Of a stretch of DNA of 64,000 nt, positions 11,814 to 24,660 are shown piece after piece. A model generated the notes under the pieces. That model made no database searches and was not told the origin of the DNA. It saw only the letters and a list, made by a program, of their open reading frames with translations. Position 1 is the first letter of the stretch. The number at the start of each line of letters is the position of its first letter. The position numbers were made by a program, and so were the translations under genes. The stretch comes from Symsagittifera roscoffensis (lineage: Eukaryota; Xenacoelomorpha; Acoela; Convolutidae): the NCBI RefSeq assembly GCF_963678635.1, contig NC_087062.1, positions 76,560,349 to 76,624,348 of the forward strand, written 5' to 3'.

Positions 11814-14634
11814 TAAAAGAGGTCGAACTTGTTAAGCCATGTGATTGTTTTAAACTGCATCGAGTTATGATCTGTTCTAATCTGCAACGAAGTATATTTT
11901 CAAGTACAAGAGCCAGAAGCAAAATTTTGGCAGAGACAAAACTATTTTTTGCACCCAGAATAATTATGTTAATCGGCAATTTTTTCTTTCAATGTGAATC
12001 ATTTGGAATTCTCATATGCAACGTTAGGCACTCCATACTGCTTTTCGATAACTATTCGACTTTTATAAAACGATGCCCTAAACTACACATGGGCCCGTAA
12101 AAAAAACTCAGCTGAAGAAAAAACGCATTTTGGAAAAATTTCAAGTTGTGATTAGACAACAAGTATCTCCGAAACGCAAAAAGGCTGTTTTGCAGCTTAT
12201 TGTGCAAAAGGATAAAAAGAGGTAGGGATCTTATCAACAGCAAGAACTTCTTTCGAAAAAACCTGCGGACTTCAAAAGAGGATCGCGTAGCGACATTGGT
12301 TTCATGCTGGCTGAACTCAAAATCGAATTCCGTGGAATCAGTTCTTGGTTTTTAGCTAACAGCAAATTATGTTTCAAAACAGTCAACTTAGATAACTATG
12401 AACCTTATTTAAAAACAAAAAATATAAAAATAACCTTCAATGATTTTTCAAACACGCTCATTACTGAAGGATAACTTAGCCAATGAAAAGCACGCAATCA
12501 AAGGCAGTCGTTTGAAGCAAAATGAAACTCGTTCTTTTTAAATACTAATATCAATGTTGAAACAAAATATGAAACAATTCAACGTGCAACGATAAATCAT
12601 TAAATCGTTTTCGAATTACCACCATCAAACCTTTGGCGGCGAAAGCAACAATTCAAAAAATCGGACAGATAACTTAGATGTTTAAGATGAGGCTAAATTT
12701 TAGCCTATTAACATAACTTGACTTGGTTTAGACGGAAAATTATAATTGAGATTTAAGGATTGTGTTAGAAAAATGGATTCGACGAGGTATTGATAATTCT
12801 TGCCTATGGCAATACGTCATTACTAACAGTTCCAAAAACGCTTCTAAAACGAATGCTTAAAATAAAAGCTCAAAAATATATAAATATCGCTGAGCCTCAT
12901 AAAATTAGAAGATGGACTGCCTTGCTGTTCCATGTCTTCGGACACAACCACTCCCTACTGGAGCATCACTTTATTTTTGTACAGAAAATTCAGGCAGATT
13001 TACTTTTGTGTTTTCAAGATAAGTTCTATCATTCAACTGCGATGCTCAAGTAGGCCAGCAGAAAGTCGAAATTTGTTTTCGCTATAACACTAATCAGCTT
13101 TGTTACAGTAAAAAAATCATCTTCAAAAAACGAATTGCATATACAGGAAGACTCAGCCGGAATAAAGTTAACCATAAGTTTCTAAACAAAAGAAATAGCG
13201 ATGTGAGCAACACAAGTTTGAGTTATGGTAAAAATCAAACTTAAGGGTGTTGAGATTCATGAGACATTTGTTAGTATTGGTATCAAATTTTTGAAAACCA
13301 AGAGTTGACTATCCGGTCTACCAAAAAAACACGGAAACCGTTTCGCTTTCTTGATAAATTATCTTTATGTTCTTAAGCCGCGAAAGCAACACATTTCACA
13401 TTTGACGGCTTTGAAGAATAATGAAAACGGACCAAATTTATAACAGGCAGCCAGGATTCCTATTACTTTTGAACAAAGCTTTTCTCAAGTCCACTTACTG
13501 CTAAGCCCTGCCTGAATCACTTTTGTTTAAACATAATTTAACAGATGAGAATCACTGTTCAAGTGTATGTGGAAGGATCTGCGCAAACGGTTTGAAAAAA
13601 TCATGAATGCCAGAATCATGAAAATAAATTGCAAGAAGAAATTTCGAATGAAAGTAGAAACAAAATTAACAGTCAGTGCGTAGCGTACACACTCAATCTA
13701 AATAAACTCGAGAGTTACCTCAGTCTCAGAAAACTGACCAATTTACTGCTTTTGCTTTCAAAACCAAAAGTTAAGAATTTCCAGCGAAGCAGCGAAGGAA
13801 TCCAAAAAGAACACCAGAAAATCAGAACACCAGAAAAATACCAAAGATTCGATCTGAATTGAGTTATTCATCGCTTCTGAACATTAAAAACAGCGATGTG
13901 CGCAATACGCTAATTAGATCTAAATCTAGATTCAATCAACGGATGTCTCATCATCAACATTTTTAAATTTCGACTCACTTTTGTGAAAATTACTCAGCAG
14001 AGAAAAGTTTGGCTGGAAGAACTATTTCAGGGGATCTTACCGGATAAAGTAAAACAACCTTACAACTTGTTTTCATTCAGACATCTAGAAGCGAGAACAT
14101 AGTATGATCGACGAATTTTGGATACTGAGTGATGAGTTCCTTCGATTAGGCTGCGAAAGCTGTAGTTCTAACTTGTGGGCGAAAAGTAACTTTATGTACA
14201 CAACGAAAAATCTAGATACTTGATAGCGACTATCTGATTGACAAGCTGAAAAAGTTCGTTGAAAAACAGTGACTTTTCTAACTAACCTGCGGAATTATGG
14301 GATTTTCAACTGTCTAAATTTTCATTAGCTATTTCAATTCTTTTAACGATTATCCAATAAATAAATATTAACCATGGCTGCTTCGAAAATACGAGCACAT
14401 GTCAGGTACAGATGAAGTCTCAAATGAAAGCATGATTTTATATTTTCCATGAGAAAACAGATTGAGCTACGTAACACCCTTCAGTTTACTGCAAACTCAC
14501 TGGGTTTACGGAACCCATTGAGGTTGTGCGAAAATAAAAAAAATCACGGATCACATCAAGGTAGTGAACAAACTTGCACACAAAGAAATACGAGTAAAAA
14601 CCCACCCCATAAAAGCGGCTCGATTCTATTTTTT

Positions 14635-14684
14635 TACACAGAGGCAAAGCTGTGCTTCGCAAACACTAGCGAGAGCTTCAGTGA
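14635..14684. repeat. GC-rich hairpin motif
   Basis: cacagaggcaaagctgtgcttcgcaa type motif: inverted halves (gcaaagc / gcttcgc) around a short loop, followed by cactagcgaga. Its duplicate lies at about 23803. One of roughly 25 copies in the window. Confidence 0.7.
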
Positions 14685-15147
14685 CTCGCGTGTCTGCGCA
14701 GAACACTCATTGGGCTGTGAAACTAGAATTTTTTGGCAGGTTTCATAATTTAAAAGAGCTCCAAAGAACCATTACACCAATTTCGCTCAACCATCAACCA
14801 GCCAACATGTATGATGATATTGAAACGACTATTTGCAGACAAAACCTATTGAAAATCATAAGAGGAAGTGAATAAAGGAACGGCGCTGTGAAACGAAGGG
14901 ATAAAAACTGAAAAGAATCTTCACTCTTAGAGCCTTCAACGATTAGATTTCCAAATATGTTACCAAAAGGCTATCATTTATTTCGCTTCCACTTCACAGT
15001 TAAACAAATTCGCTGGGTTTACAGAACTTATTGAGGTTGTGCGAAGTTAAAAAAATCACGGATCACATCAAGGTAGCGAACTAACTTCCACACAAAAAAT
15101 ACGAGTAAAAACCCACCCCATAAAAGCGGCTAGATTCTATTTTTTTT

Positions 15148-15500
15148 ACACAGAGGCAAAGCTGCGCTTCGCAAGCACTAGCCAGATAACGAAAAAAAGC
15201 CGCTCTTTATAAAGCAATAAGAAAAAGAAGAATTATGCCTCAAATTAATTTGAAAAAATTCGGCTACCTCCCGGATTCGATCTCCGACCTAGAGATTATG
15301 CGTCTCAAACACTAACCACTCAGCCACGGACGCTGAATGAGTCACAAAAACTAGCCACAAATAAAGCAGAAAACAGTTACTACGAAATTTACAATGCTAC
15401 AGATTGTGATTATAGCAAAAATGAAATCAAAATGAACACTTTAATCTGCGAGTTAGGTTAGAAAAAAGGAGTACTAATACACTAAATCTAGCAAGTGTAA
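15148..15500 (-). repeat. SINE-like element, tRNA family 1 (15148 copy)
   Basis: The minus strand reads: conserved end (cttgctagatttagtgtatt), body, tRNA-like core at 15334-15262 with a perfect-looking A box (TGGCTGAGTGG) and a B-box-like gatcgaatccg, then a T-rich body ending in the hairpin tgcgaagcgcagctttg at 15148-15180. The A-box half resembles a Ser/Leu-type tRNA. The duplicate lies at 24316-24660. Confidence 0.75.
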
Positions 15501-15849
15501 ACAATTAATTCATCAACGCAGAGGTGAGGTTACCTGACAAACCATCAAAAAATCTCAAAACCTTTGAAGCTGATTCCCAAAAATGAGATTGATTTATACC
15601 AAATTATGCTACCTAGAGTAGGAAAAGATCTTGCAACACCTTGGGCTTCAGATTTAGAGATAATAAACAAAACCCGCCCACTTAAGTTAATTGATCCAAT
15701 CATAAATCTGAGAGTATCACCAAACAGGCAACTCAAGTATTTCTGAATTAAGCGCTGCAAAAAATAATTCATCCATTGAGCATCTTCTCCCCGAAAGGGC
15801 AGCTAATACATTAAACACTACCTCACAATATATTTGTTGAAATCAATTT

Positions 15850-16260
15850 CACAGAGGCAAAGAAGAGCTTCGCGTCACTTGCGACACAACGCAAGCGTAG
15901 CATTGCACGCTAGCGAAAAAAAATGTGACTAAATTAACTGTCGAAAAAATTTATTTGAAGAAAAAAGGAAATCTATGCTTTGGAAGATGAGCCAACAAAC
16001 GAAAGCCCGGCAATTGAATTTTTACCGTGAAAATCCATTTCATACATACTGAAAGAAAAAGTCCGATCGGGTCTCCAACCCAAGACCTTAGGGTGCAAAG
16101 GCAATTGCGTTACCTCCAGAGAAAATTACAAGGAATTACCTCCGGAAGTTGTTAATATTCTTTAATATAGCAAGTTCAATACATTACAACAGTTTTAAGA
16201 AAAGTTGTTTACGGGTAAAGCCTTGTTCCCAATAACAAGACACTTATTCTCGTACGTTGG
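15850..16260. repeat. Element with hairpin left end and tRNA-like family 2 core
   Basis: Hairpin motif at 15850-15897 (agagcttcgcgtcacttgcg), a family-2 tRNA-like core at 16068-16125 on the minus strand, and the end motif gttgtttacgggtaaagcc at 16205-16223. The duplicate is at about 25018-25420. Confidence 0.55.
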
Positions 16261-18060
16261 ATGACGATTCTGACCTTCGCCCAGGTAAACCAGCAAAAAA
16301 ATAACAAAATTACCGGTGCGTTGTTTTGGACGAAAAATGGCCACGAATTCACAGGCTTCAAAGGATATTTTTCTTACACCAAAATTCGCATGTCCCACCT
16401 ACAGCTTCCAAGTCTATCGTCTTGCATTCGGCGACTGGCGACACTACTGCTATACAATTGGCTTCACCACAACAATAAGGAAATGGCCACTCAATTGATT
16501 CCCTTATACATGTGAGAAAAAAAACGAAACTATCACATTACAGCTCCTCTTCTGACATTCTTTTGACTAAAGCACGCCAACTTGAGGTAACAGGGTCAAC
16601 TGTCAACTTTTTTTATTACGGTTTGAATTTAAAGCGTATTTTTGCAGAGAAATTTTGTACTCTGGTGTTTTAATTTTTTGTTTTCCACGTAAAATCAGGT
16701 ACCACAAATATTCATTGAAATTAGTTGACTTATAGATCAAACCAAGGCCCTTTCAGCCGTGATTCGAACGATAGTGAGCAATTTTGAACACAAAGGCGAA
16801 CCAGAGCTTCGCAACACATGCGGTATAACACAATCATAAAAAAGCATGTGTCAAAAAAAAATGAAAAATGTTGAAAAAAACTAAGTGAATCAAAAGTTTC
16901 TGATGCCTCGATGGAGGACACAAAGAGCCCAGTTTGATATTTTTCCATTTGTTATACTGATGCGGGACGAAAAACGTAATTTCAAAAATTGTCCAAAACC
17001 TTAGTTTTTTCCCTACTAAAATAAATAAGAAAAGGAGAACTTTTTGAGATTTTGAAACTTTCCCAAAGACAACCTTTATAATACAAAAAATTAAGTAGGA
17101 GCCACTTCTGCAGGAAAAATTCTCACAACAGCTTCTTTTGTTTAACAAGACACTTATTCTCGTACGTTGGATCACGATTCTGACCTTCGCCCAGGTAAAC
17201 CAGCAAAAAAATAACAAAATTACCGGTGCGTTGTTTTGGACGAAAAATGGCCACGAATTCACAGGCTTCAAATGATATTTTTCTTACACCAAAATCCGCA
17301 TGTCCCACCTACAGCTTCTAAGTCTATCGTCTTGCATTCGGCGACTGGCGACACTACTGCTATACAATTGGCTTCACCACAACAATAAGGAAATGGCCAC
17401 TCAATTGATTCCCTTATACATGTGAGATGTTGAAAAAAAAAACGAAACTTATCACATTACAGCTCCTCTTCTGACATTCTTTTGACTAAAGCACGCCAAC
17501 TTGAGGTAACAGGGTCAACTGTCAACTTTTTTTATTACGGTTTGAATTTAAAGCGTATTTTTGCAGAGAAATTTTGTACTCTGGTGTTTTAATTTTTTGT
17601 TTTCCACGTAAAATCAGGTACCACAAATATTCATTGAAATTAGTTGAGTTATAGATCAAACCAAAGCCCTTTCAGCCGTAATTCGAACGATAGTGAGCAA
17701 TTCTGAACACAAAGGCGAACCAGAGCTTCGCAACACATGCGGTATAACACAATCATAAAAAAGCATGTGTCAAAAAAAATGAAAAATGTTGAAAAAAACT
17801 AAGTGAATCAAAAGTTTCTGATGCCTCGATGTAGGACACAAAGAGCCCAGTTTGATATTTTTCCATTTGTTATACTGATGCGGGACGAAAAACGTAATTT
17901 CAAAAATTGTCCAAAACCTTAGTTTTTTCCCTACTAAAATAAATAAGAAAAGGAGAACTTTTTGAGATTTTGAAACTTTCCCAAAGACATAACCTTTATT
18001 ATACAAAAAATTAAGTAGTAGCCGCTTCTGCAGGAAAAATTCTCAAAACAGCTTCTTTTG
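16235..18060. repeat. Nested tandem duplication, about 0.91 kb, only in copy 1
   Basis: 16235-17143 and 17144-about 18060 are near-identical direct repeats (aacaagacac at 16235 and 17144; agtttgatat at 16931 and 17849). The corresponding stretch of copy 2 (about 25395-26320) is present once. The junction reads cttcttttgttt then aacaagacac near 17143. Confidence 0.9.
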
Positions 18061-18560
18061 TCATCTCAGATTTGATAGGGTAGTTTTTGAGAAAAATTAA
18101 AAAAAAAAATGGTCTAAGTTTAAAGAAAACCTTTCTGCTAAAGGCAAGTCGCTTTTTTTTTAAAAAAAACGAGAGTTACTACTAAATAAGGGATGCTTCA
18201 CGCATTAGGTTCTATGTATTGAACACAAAATCGCAGATTTGAGAGGGTAGTTTCTGAGAAAACGAAAAAAGAAATTAAAAAATCTGGGTAAGAAAACCCC
18301 CTCCCCTTAGAGATTTTTCGGAGGCTGTAGGCAGTCGGGTAAAGTATAAAGAGACTAGGCCATAATGCAGGCACAGAAGGAAGTAAGCGAAATTTCTATT
18401 GCTACCCATTTTTTTGATAACCGGCAGAGTAGTTTCCGAAAAAAAAGGAGAAAAAAATTCGCAAAAAAAGAAAGAATTTTCCAAAGCGTCTCAAAAAAAA
18501 CCCTATACCCTGCATTTTCAAAAAACCCTTTTTGATCAAACAGATGTTCTAGGTATACAA
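16789..18560. repeat. Modular ~170-bp-unit repeat element E2
   Basis: Starts with a variant hairpin (cacaaaggcgaaccagagct, 16789), continues with gttatactgatgcgggacg (about 16956) and units with gggtagtttttgagaaaaa, and ends in the module ggaggctgtaggcagtcggg (about 18320) plus ccctttttgatcaaacag and a CTAG at about 18530-18553. The 0.91-kb nested duplication lies inside it. The matching element in copy 2 is at 25968-26850. Confidence 0.65.
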
Positions 18561-19942
18561 GCCACGCAAGGAGCGTGAGTTTTAAAAAGTAAGCAATGGA
18601 ACGAAACTTACCGAAGCGAAAACAAGGCCGACAACCTTTGAGCAGACACCAAATGAACCGAAAAAAACTGACTAAAGTTTCAACTCTCCACTGAAACTAC
18701 CCTGTAGTAACTAGTACCTACACAGTCGCTCCTAAAATTGAGCATGTGAGCTGCATAGCAGTATCATAAGAGAGTCAACTGATTTTGTTGAATTAGTTGT
18801 TAACCCGAAAATTAACCCGAAAAAAGTCTACATTCCGATTTGATAACTCTTGATAATTCTTTTGTGCCGAGAAAAACTGGTCTAATTTTTGATCTAATTT
18901 CGAGCTATTAAGGTGAGCGTGCAGGCTTACTTAAGCCGTGAAATTTAAAATTTATTGGAGTGAAGTGAGTAGTTGGAACTTTTTTGGCACTGTTAGGAAT
19001 CCTAAACTTAAACAAATTCAAAAAAATTCGGCTTATAAACTTTCAAGTTTTTAAATTTTTTAAACAACTTTTGTTCTTACTTCTAGTAATTTTTAAACAA
19101 AAACTGTTTTCGATTTGGCCTTTTCTACTATGACAGTCGAATATGCCTAATTTATGTTTTTTCGTTGATATCTTTTTTATCGCACCACAGAAAAAAAACA
19201 GCACTATTTTGAAGAAAAAGAATGTATTTTTTTAGACTGTGGTCAGAATATTCTGTGCTATTTGCACAGTAACCGGCTATCCTTGTTTACTTTTGCTATC
19301 ATAGGGCGTAGATTATTGTCCTTTTAATGAGTGCAATTGAAAAACCAGCTTCAAACACAGCAGCATGGCTGCTCTTCTTAAACAGGAAAGCAAAAAACAG
19401 CTAAATCAGCAAAAAGCCTAAAAAATACTGAAATATATCTCGAAGGAAAATCAACGTCAAAATTTTCAAATAGATGAAAAAAAACTCGAATCTAAAACAG
19501 AAATCATTTCCACTAATAAGTTTGCCTCATACTTCCGCATTATTCGCAGAAACCGAATTAATAAATTGCCAGCTTTCACAAATCCAATATATTACGAAAA
19601 ATGATCGCAGGTCAAAAACTTTCAAAAAAGGGGAATGAAGGTATAAGCGTGTGATCGCAAGTTATTTTTTTGTAATATAAAATGGAAGCCAGACAAAACC
19701 AGACCACCAAAAAAAAGGCAAAAACAGTTGAAAAATGCCAATTAATGCACTAAGAAAACATAAAAAAAGGTTTTGAAATAACTCCACTTCCAAACTTGAC
19801 AACAAAAATACATGCTTCTCTAATCTTCATAATCTCTTCGAATGTCAAGACCACATCCTGATTGAAACTTTTTGATCAAACTAACTCAATGAAAAATTGG
19901 ATCAATATGCAAAATTTTTATTTCGCTAAGAAACAAATGTTT
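18561..19942. other. Gene-free stretch inside copy 1
   Basis: AT-rich, no exon recognised. It holds one instance of the aacccgaaaaaagtctac end motif near 18815. Repeated with few changes in copy 2 at about 26860-28210. Confidence 0.45.
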
Positions 19943-20230
19943 ACACAGATGCGAAGCTGCGCTTCACAAGCACTGGCGCAAAAACAACCCTATAAAGTGA
20001 AATAAAAAATAGAAATAAGCCTCAAATTATTAAAACTTTTGCTGCACAACGGATTAGAATCAGCGACCTAAAGATTAGAAGTCTCACATCCTTCCCACTA
20101 GGCCACGGACGCTTATCGATGGAGAGACACCAGCCACAAATGAATCAGAGAACAGATGCTATGAAATTTTCAAGGTTGCAGCTCAAGCTCGCTTGTGTAT
20201 AAACCCACTAGCCAATAGAAGCCGTTCACG
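19943..20230 (-). repeat. SINE-like element, tRNA family 1 (19943 copy)
   Basis: Hairpin motif at 19943-19978 (gcgaagctgcgcttcac) and tRNA-like core at 20041-20114: the minus strand reads gcgtccgtggcctagtggga for the A-box part and gattctaatccg for the B-box part. Duplicates lie at 28231 and 29354 (copy 2 has two because of its own internal duplication). Confidence 0.7.
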
Positions 20231-20984
20231 TTTTTCATGATCTAAATACTTTTGCTAGAGCAAAATGTCTTCCTTTTAACAAAAGAACCGAACTAAAATA
20301 ATCAAACCATAGATAATCTACGAAAATTAGATAATCCACGAAAATTAGCTGATCCACAAAAAACCTAATTTGAGCTTGAACATATTTTTTTCTAAATTTT
20401 CTAAAAAAAAAATTGAAAAAACTAACAAAAAATCGTCACGATCCATGCCACTACGTTTATTGACAAATGAAAAAATTTGCTTAAACAAATTATGGGCTTT
20501 TTATAAACTAGCACGACCTATGTAAAAGACAACTTAGTAAGACCATCGACACTTAACAAGGGTTCGTTTTAAACACAAAAATCCGGCATTAAAACTAACG
20601 CATCTGAAGATGTTACAATGCATAAAAACACAAAAAAAAAACAACTCTTTCAAACAATTAAGCGCTGCTAAAAAGTCATGCTTTTTAACGTTAAAATTGA
20701 AGTATCTGGAGCCATCGGAAGCGATTCCGCTACCAACAGGAATGGCGCACATTACTAGCAAGTTATCAGAAGCCTTCATAATGGCAATTGCTCGCATAAA
20801 AAGTTCAGGAAGCAACAAAAAAAGCACCTGACTACGGATTGATTCAAATCGATCAAAATTTAACCAGAGCCGCAGGCGATTCCTCTTAATACTTCATCTT
20901 GGAGGAAATCTTGGATCGTTTCATTTTTAACCCTCAAAAACGTTCAAACGTTATCATTATATTTCTTCTAAGCCTGCTGCTATT

Positions 20985-21030
20985 TAACACAGAAGCCATG
21001 CGGAGCTCCGCATCACTAGCGATACAAAAA
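20985..21030. repeat. Hairpin motif with a changed but still paired stem
   Basis: Here the stem reads ATGCGGAGCTCCGCAT, a perfect 16-bp palindrome, instead of GCGAAGC...GCTTCGC, while the flanks (cacagaag, catcactagcgatacaaaa) stay the same. The base changes are paired. The copy-2 counterpart lies at about 30400-30440. Confidence 0.75.
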
Positions 21031-24000
21031 AGAACGACTATTACTACTTGTAGATGAAACATCGAATTGAAAAATTTCTATTTGAGAAAGAATTTTTCCA
21101 AAAAAAATCCGGTATCTTGGAAAATTGATCAAATATCTTAACCATTGCAATATACGATATAGCTTAAACGTGCAAAAATTCTCCGTTGAAAAAACTGAAA
21201 CATGGCGAGATAGTGAAGCCCGCGTTTAAATATATCATAGATTAGGAAACTTAAGAGGTCAAACTTGTTAAGCCATGTGATTAATTTAAAATGCATCGAG
21301 TTATGATCTGTTCTAATCTGCAACGAAGTATAATTTCAAGTACAAGAGCCAGAAGCAAAATTTTGGCAGAGACAAAACTATTTTTTTTGCAGCCAGAATA
21401 ATTATGTTAATAAGCAATTTTTTTCTTTCAATGCGAATCATTTGGAATTCTCATATGCAACGTAAGGCACTCCATACTGCTTTTCGATAACTATTCCAGT
21501 TTCAAAAAACGATGCCCTAAACTACACATGGTCCCGTAAAAAAAACTCAGCTTAAAAAACGCATTTTGGAAAAATTTCAAGTTGTGATTAGACAACAAGT
21601 ATCTCCGAAACGCAAAAAGGCTGTGTTGCAGCTTATTGTGCGAGACGATAAAAAGAGGTAGGGAACTTATCAACAGCGAGAACTTCTCTCGAAAAAACCT
21701 GCGGACTTCATAAGAGGATCAATGTTGAAACAAAGTATGAAACAATTCAACGTGCAACGATAAATCATTAAATCGTTTTCGAATTACCACCATCAAACCT
21801 TTGGCGGCGAAAGCAACAATTCAAAAAATCGGACAGATAACTTAGATGTTTAAGATGAGGCTAAATTTTAGCCTATTAACATAACTTGACTTGGTTTAGA
21901 CGGAAAATTATAATTGAGATTTAAGGATTGTGTTAGAAAAATGGATTCGACGAGGTATTGATAATTCTTGCCTATGGCAATACGTCATTACTAACAGTTC
22001 CAAAAACGCTTCTAAAACGAATGCTTAAAATAAAAGCTCAAAAATATATAAATATCGCTGAGCCTCATAAAATTAGAAGATGGACTGCCTTGCTGTTCCA
22101 TGTCTTCGGACACAACCACTCCCTACTGGAGCATCACTTTATTTTTGTACAGAAAATTCAGGCAGATTTACTTTTGTGTTTTCAAGATAAGTTCTATCAT
22201 TCAACTGCGATGCTCAAGTAGGCCAGCAGAAAGTCGAAATTTGTTTTCGCTATAACACTAATCAGCTTTGTTACAGTAAAAAAATCATCTTCAAAAAACG
22301 AATTGCATATACAGGAAGACTCAGCCGGAATAAAGTTAACCATAAGTTTCTAAACAAAAGAAATAGCGATGTGAGCAACACAAGTTTGAGTTATGGTAAA
22401 AATCAAACTTAAGGGTGTTGAGATTCATGAGACATTTGTTAGTATTGGTATCAAATTTTTGAAAACCAAGAGTTGACTATCCGGTCTACCAAAAAAACAC
22501 GGAAACCGTTTCGCTTTCTTGATAAATTATCTTTATGTTCTTAAGCCGCGAAAGCAACACATTTCACATTTGACGGCTTTGAAGAATAATGAAAACGGAC
22601 CAAATTTATAACAGGCAACCAGGATTCCTATTACTTTTGAACAAAGCTTTTCTCAAGTCCACTTACTGCTAAGCCCTGCCTGAATCACTTTTGTTTAAAC
22701 ATAATTTAACAGATGAGAATCACTGTTCAAGTGTATGTGGAAGGATCTGCGCAAACGGTTTGAAAAAATCATGAATGCCAGAATCATGAAAATAAATTGC
22801 AAGAAGAAATTTCGAATGAAAGTAGAAACAAAATTAACAGTCAGTGCGTAGCGTACACACTCAATCTAAACAAACTCGAGAGTTACCTCACTCTCAGAAA
22901 ACTGACCAATTTACTGCTTTTGCTTTCAAAACCAAAAGTTAAGAATTTCCAGCGAAGCAGCGAAGGAATCCAAAAAGAACACCAGAAAATCAGAACACCA
23001 GAAAAATACCAAAGATTCGATCTGAGTTGAGTTATTCATCGCTTCTGAACATTAAAAACAGCGATGTGCGCAATACGCTAATTAGATCTAAATCTAGATT
23101 CAATCAACGGATGTCTCATCATCAACATTTTTAATTTTCGACTCACTTTTGTGAAAATTACTCAGCAGAGAAAAGTTTGGCTGGAAGAACTATTTCAGGG
23201 GATCTTACCGGATAAAGTAAAACAACCTTACAACTTGTTTTCATTCAGACATCTAGAAGCGAGAACATAGTATGAGCGACGAATTTTGGATACTGAGTGA
23301 TGAGTTCCTTCGATTAGGCTGCGAAAGCTGTAGTTCTAACTTGTGGGCGAAAAGTAACTTTATGTACACAACGAAAAATCTAGATACTTGATAGCGACTA
23401 TCTGATTGACAAGCTGAAAAAGTTCGTTGAAAAACAGTGACTTTTCTAACTAACCTGCGGAATTATGGGATTTTCAACTGTCTAAATTTTCATTAGCTAT
23501 TTCAATTCTTTTAACGATTATCCAATAAATAAATATTAACCATGGCTGCTTCGAAAATACGAGCACATGTCAGGTACAGATGAAGTCTCAAATGAAAGCA
23601 TGATTTTATATTTTCCATGAGAAAACAGATTGAGCTACGTAACACCCTTCAGTTTACTGCAAACTCACTGGGTTTACGGAACCCATTGAGGTTGTGCGAA
23701 AATAAAAAAAATCACGGATCACATCAAGGTAGTGAACAAACTTGCACACAAAGAAATACGAGTAAAAACCCACCCCATAAAAGCGGCTCGATTCTATTTT
23801 TTTACACAGAGGCAAAGCTGTGCTTCGCAAACACTAGCGAGAGCTTCAGTGACTCGCGTGTCTGCGCAGAACACTCATTGGGCTGTGAAACTAGAATTTT
23901 TTGGCAAGTTTCATAATTTAAAAGAGCTCCAAAGAACCATTACACCAATTTCGCTCAACCATCAACCAGCCAACATGTATGATGATATTGAAACGACTAT

Positions 24001-24315
24001 TTGCAGACAAAACCTATTGAAAATCATAAGAGGAAGTGAAGAAAGGAACGGCGCTGTGAAACGAAGGGATAAAAACTGAAAAGAATCTTCACTCTTAGAG
24101 CCTTCAACGATTAGATTTCCAAATATGTTACCAAAAGGCTATCATTTATTTCGCTTCCACTTCACAGTTAAACAAATTCGCTGGGTTTACAGAACTTATT
24201 GAGGTTGTGCGAAGTTAAAAAAATCACGGATCACATCAAGGTAGCGAACTAACTTCCACACAAAAAATACGAGTAAAAACCCACCCCATAAAAGCGGCTA
24301 GATTCTATTTTTTTT

Positions 24316-24660
24316 ACACAGAGGCAAAGCTGCGCTTCGCAAGCACTAGCCAGATAACGAAAAAAAGCCGCTCTTTATAAAGCAATAAGAAAAAGAAGAA
24401 TTATGCCTCAAATTAATTTGAAAAAATTCGGCTACCTCCCGGATTCGATCTCCGACCTAGAGATTATGCGTCTCAAACACTAACCACTCAGCCACGGACG
24501 CTGAATGAGTCACAAAAACTAGCCACAAATAAAGCAGAAAACAGTTACTACGAAATTTACAATGCTACAGATTGTGATTATAGCAAAAAAGAAATCAAAA
24601 TGAACACTTTAATCTACGAGTTAGGTTAGAAAAAAGGAGTACTAATACACTAAATCTAGC
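24316..24660 (-). repeat. SINE-like element, tRNA family 1 (duplicate)
   Basis: Copy-2 counterpart of the element at 15148-15500, offset 9168 bp, with the same A box (TGGCTGAGTGG on the minus strand) at about 24430-24502. Confidence 0.75.

Larger units (their letters stand above)
11665..21121. repeat. Large tandem duplication, copy 1 (about 9.4 kb)
   Basis: Nearly the same sequence follows directly as copy 2. Matching landmarks lie 9438 bp apart on the left (attaggaaac at 11803 and 21241) and 9168 bp apart further in (12790 and 21958; 15545 and 24713). The 270-bp change is an indel at 12284-12553. Scattered single-base differences amount to roughly one or two per hundred. No gene was recognised; the open frames inside (for example 12790-13053 and 14449-14748) have no family signature. 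Confidence 0.9.

Noticed and set aside
12790-13053. 87-codon frame found identically at 21958-22221
   Set aside because: Identity between the two only reflects the recent 9.4-kb duplication and is not evidence of selection; no motif.
14449-14875. Overlapping plus-strand frames, repeated at 23617-24079
   Set aside because: They run through the hairpin motif and SINE-like text in two frames at once; one differs in length between copies because of a single stop change.
15262-15334. Possible functional Ser/Leu tRNA gene
   Set aside because: Good A box, but the B box is off consensus and the ends do not pair; several decayed copies exist.
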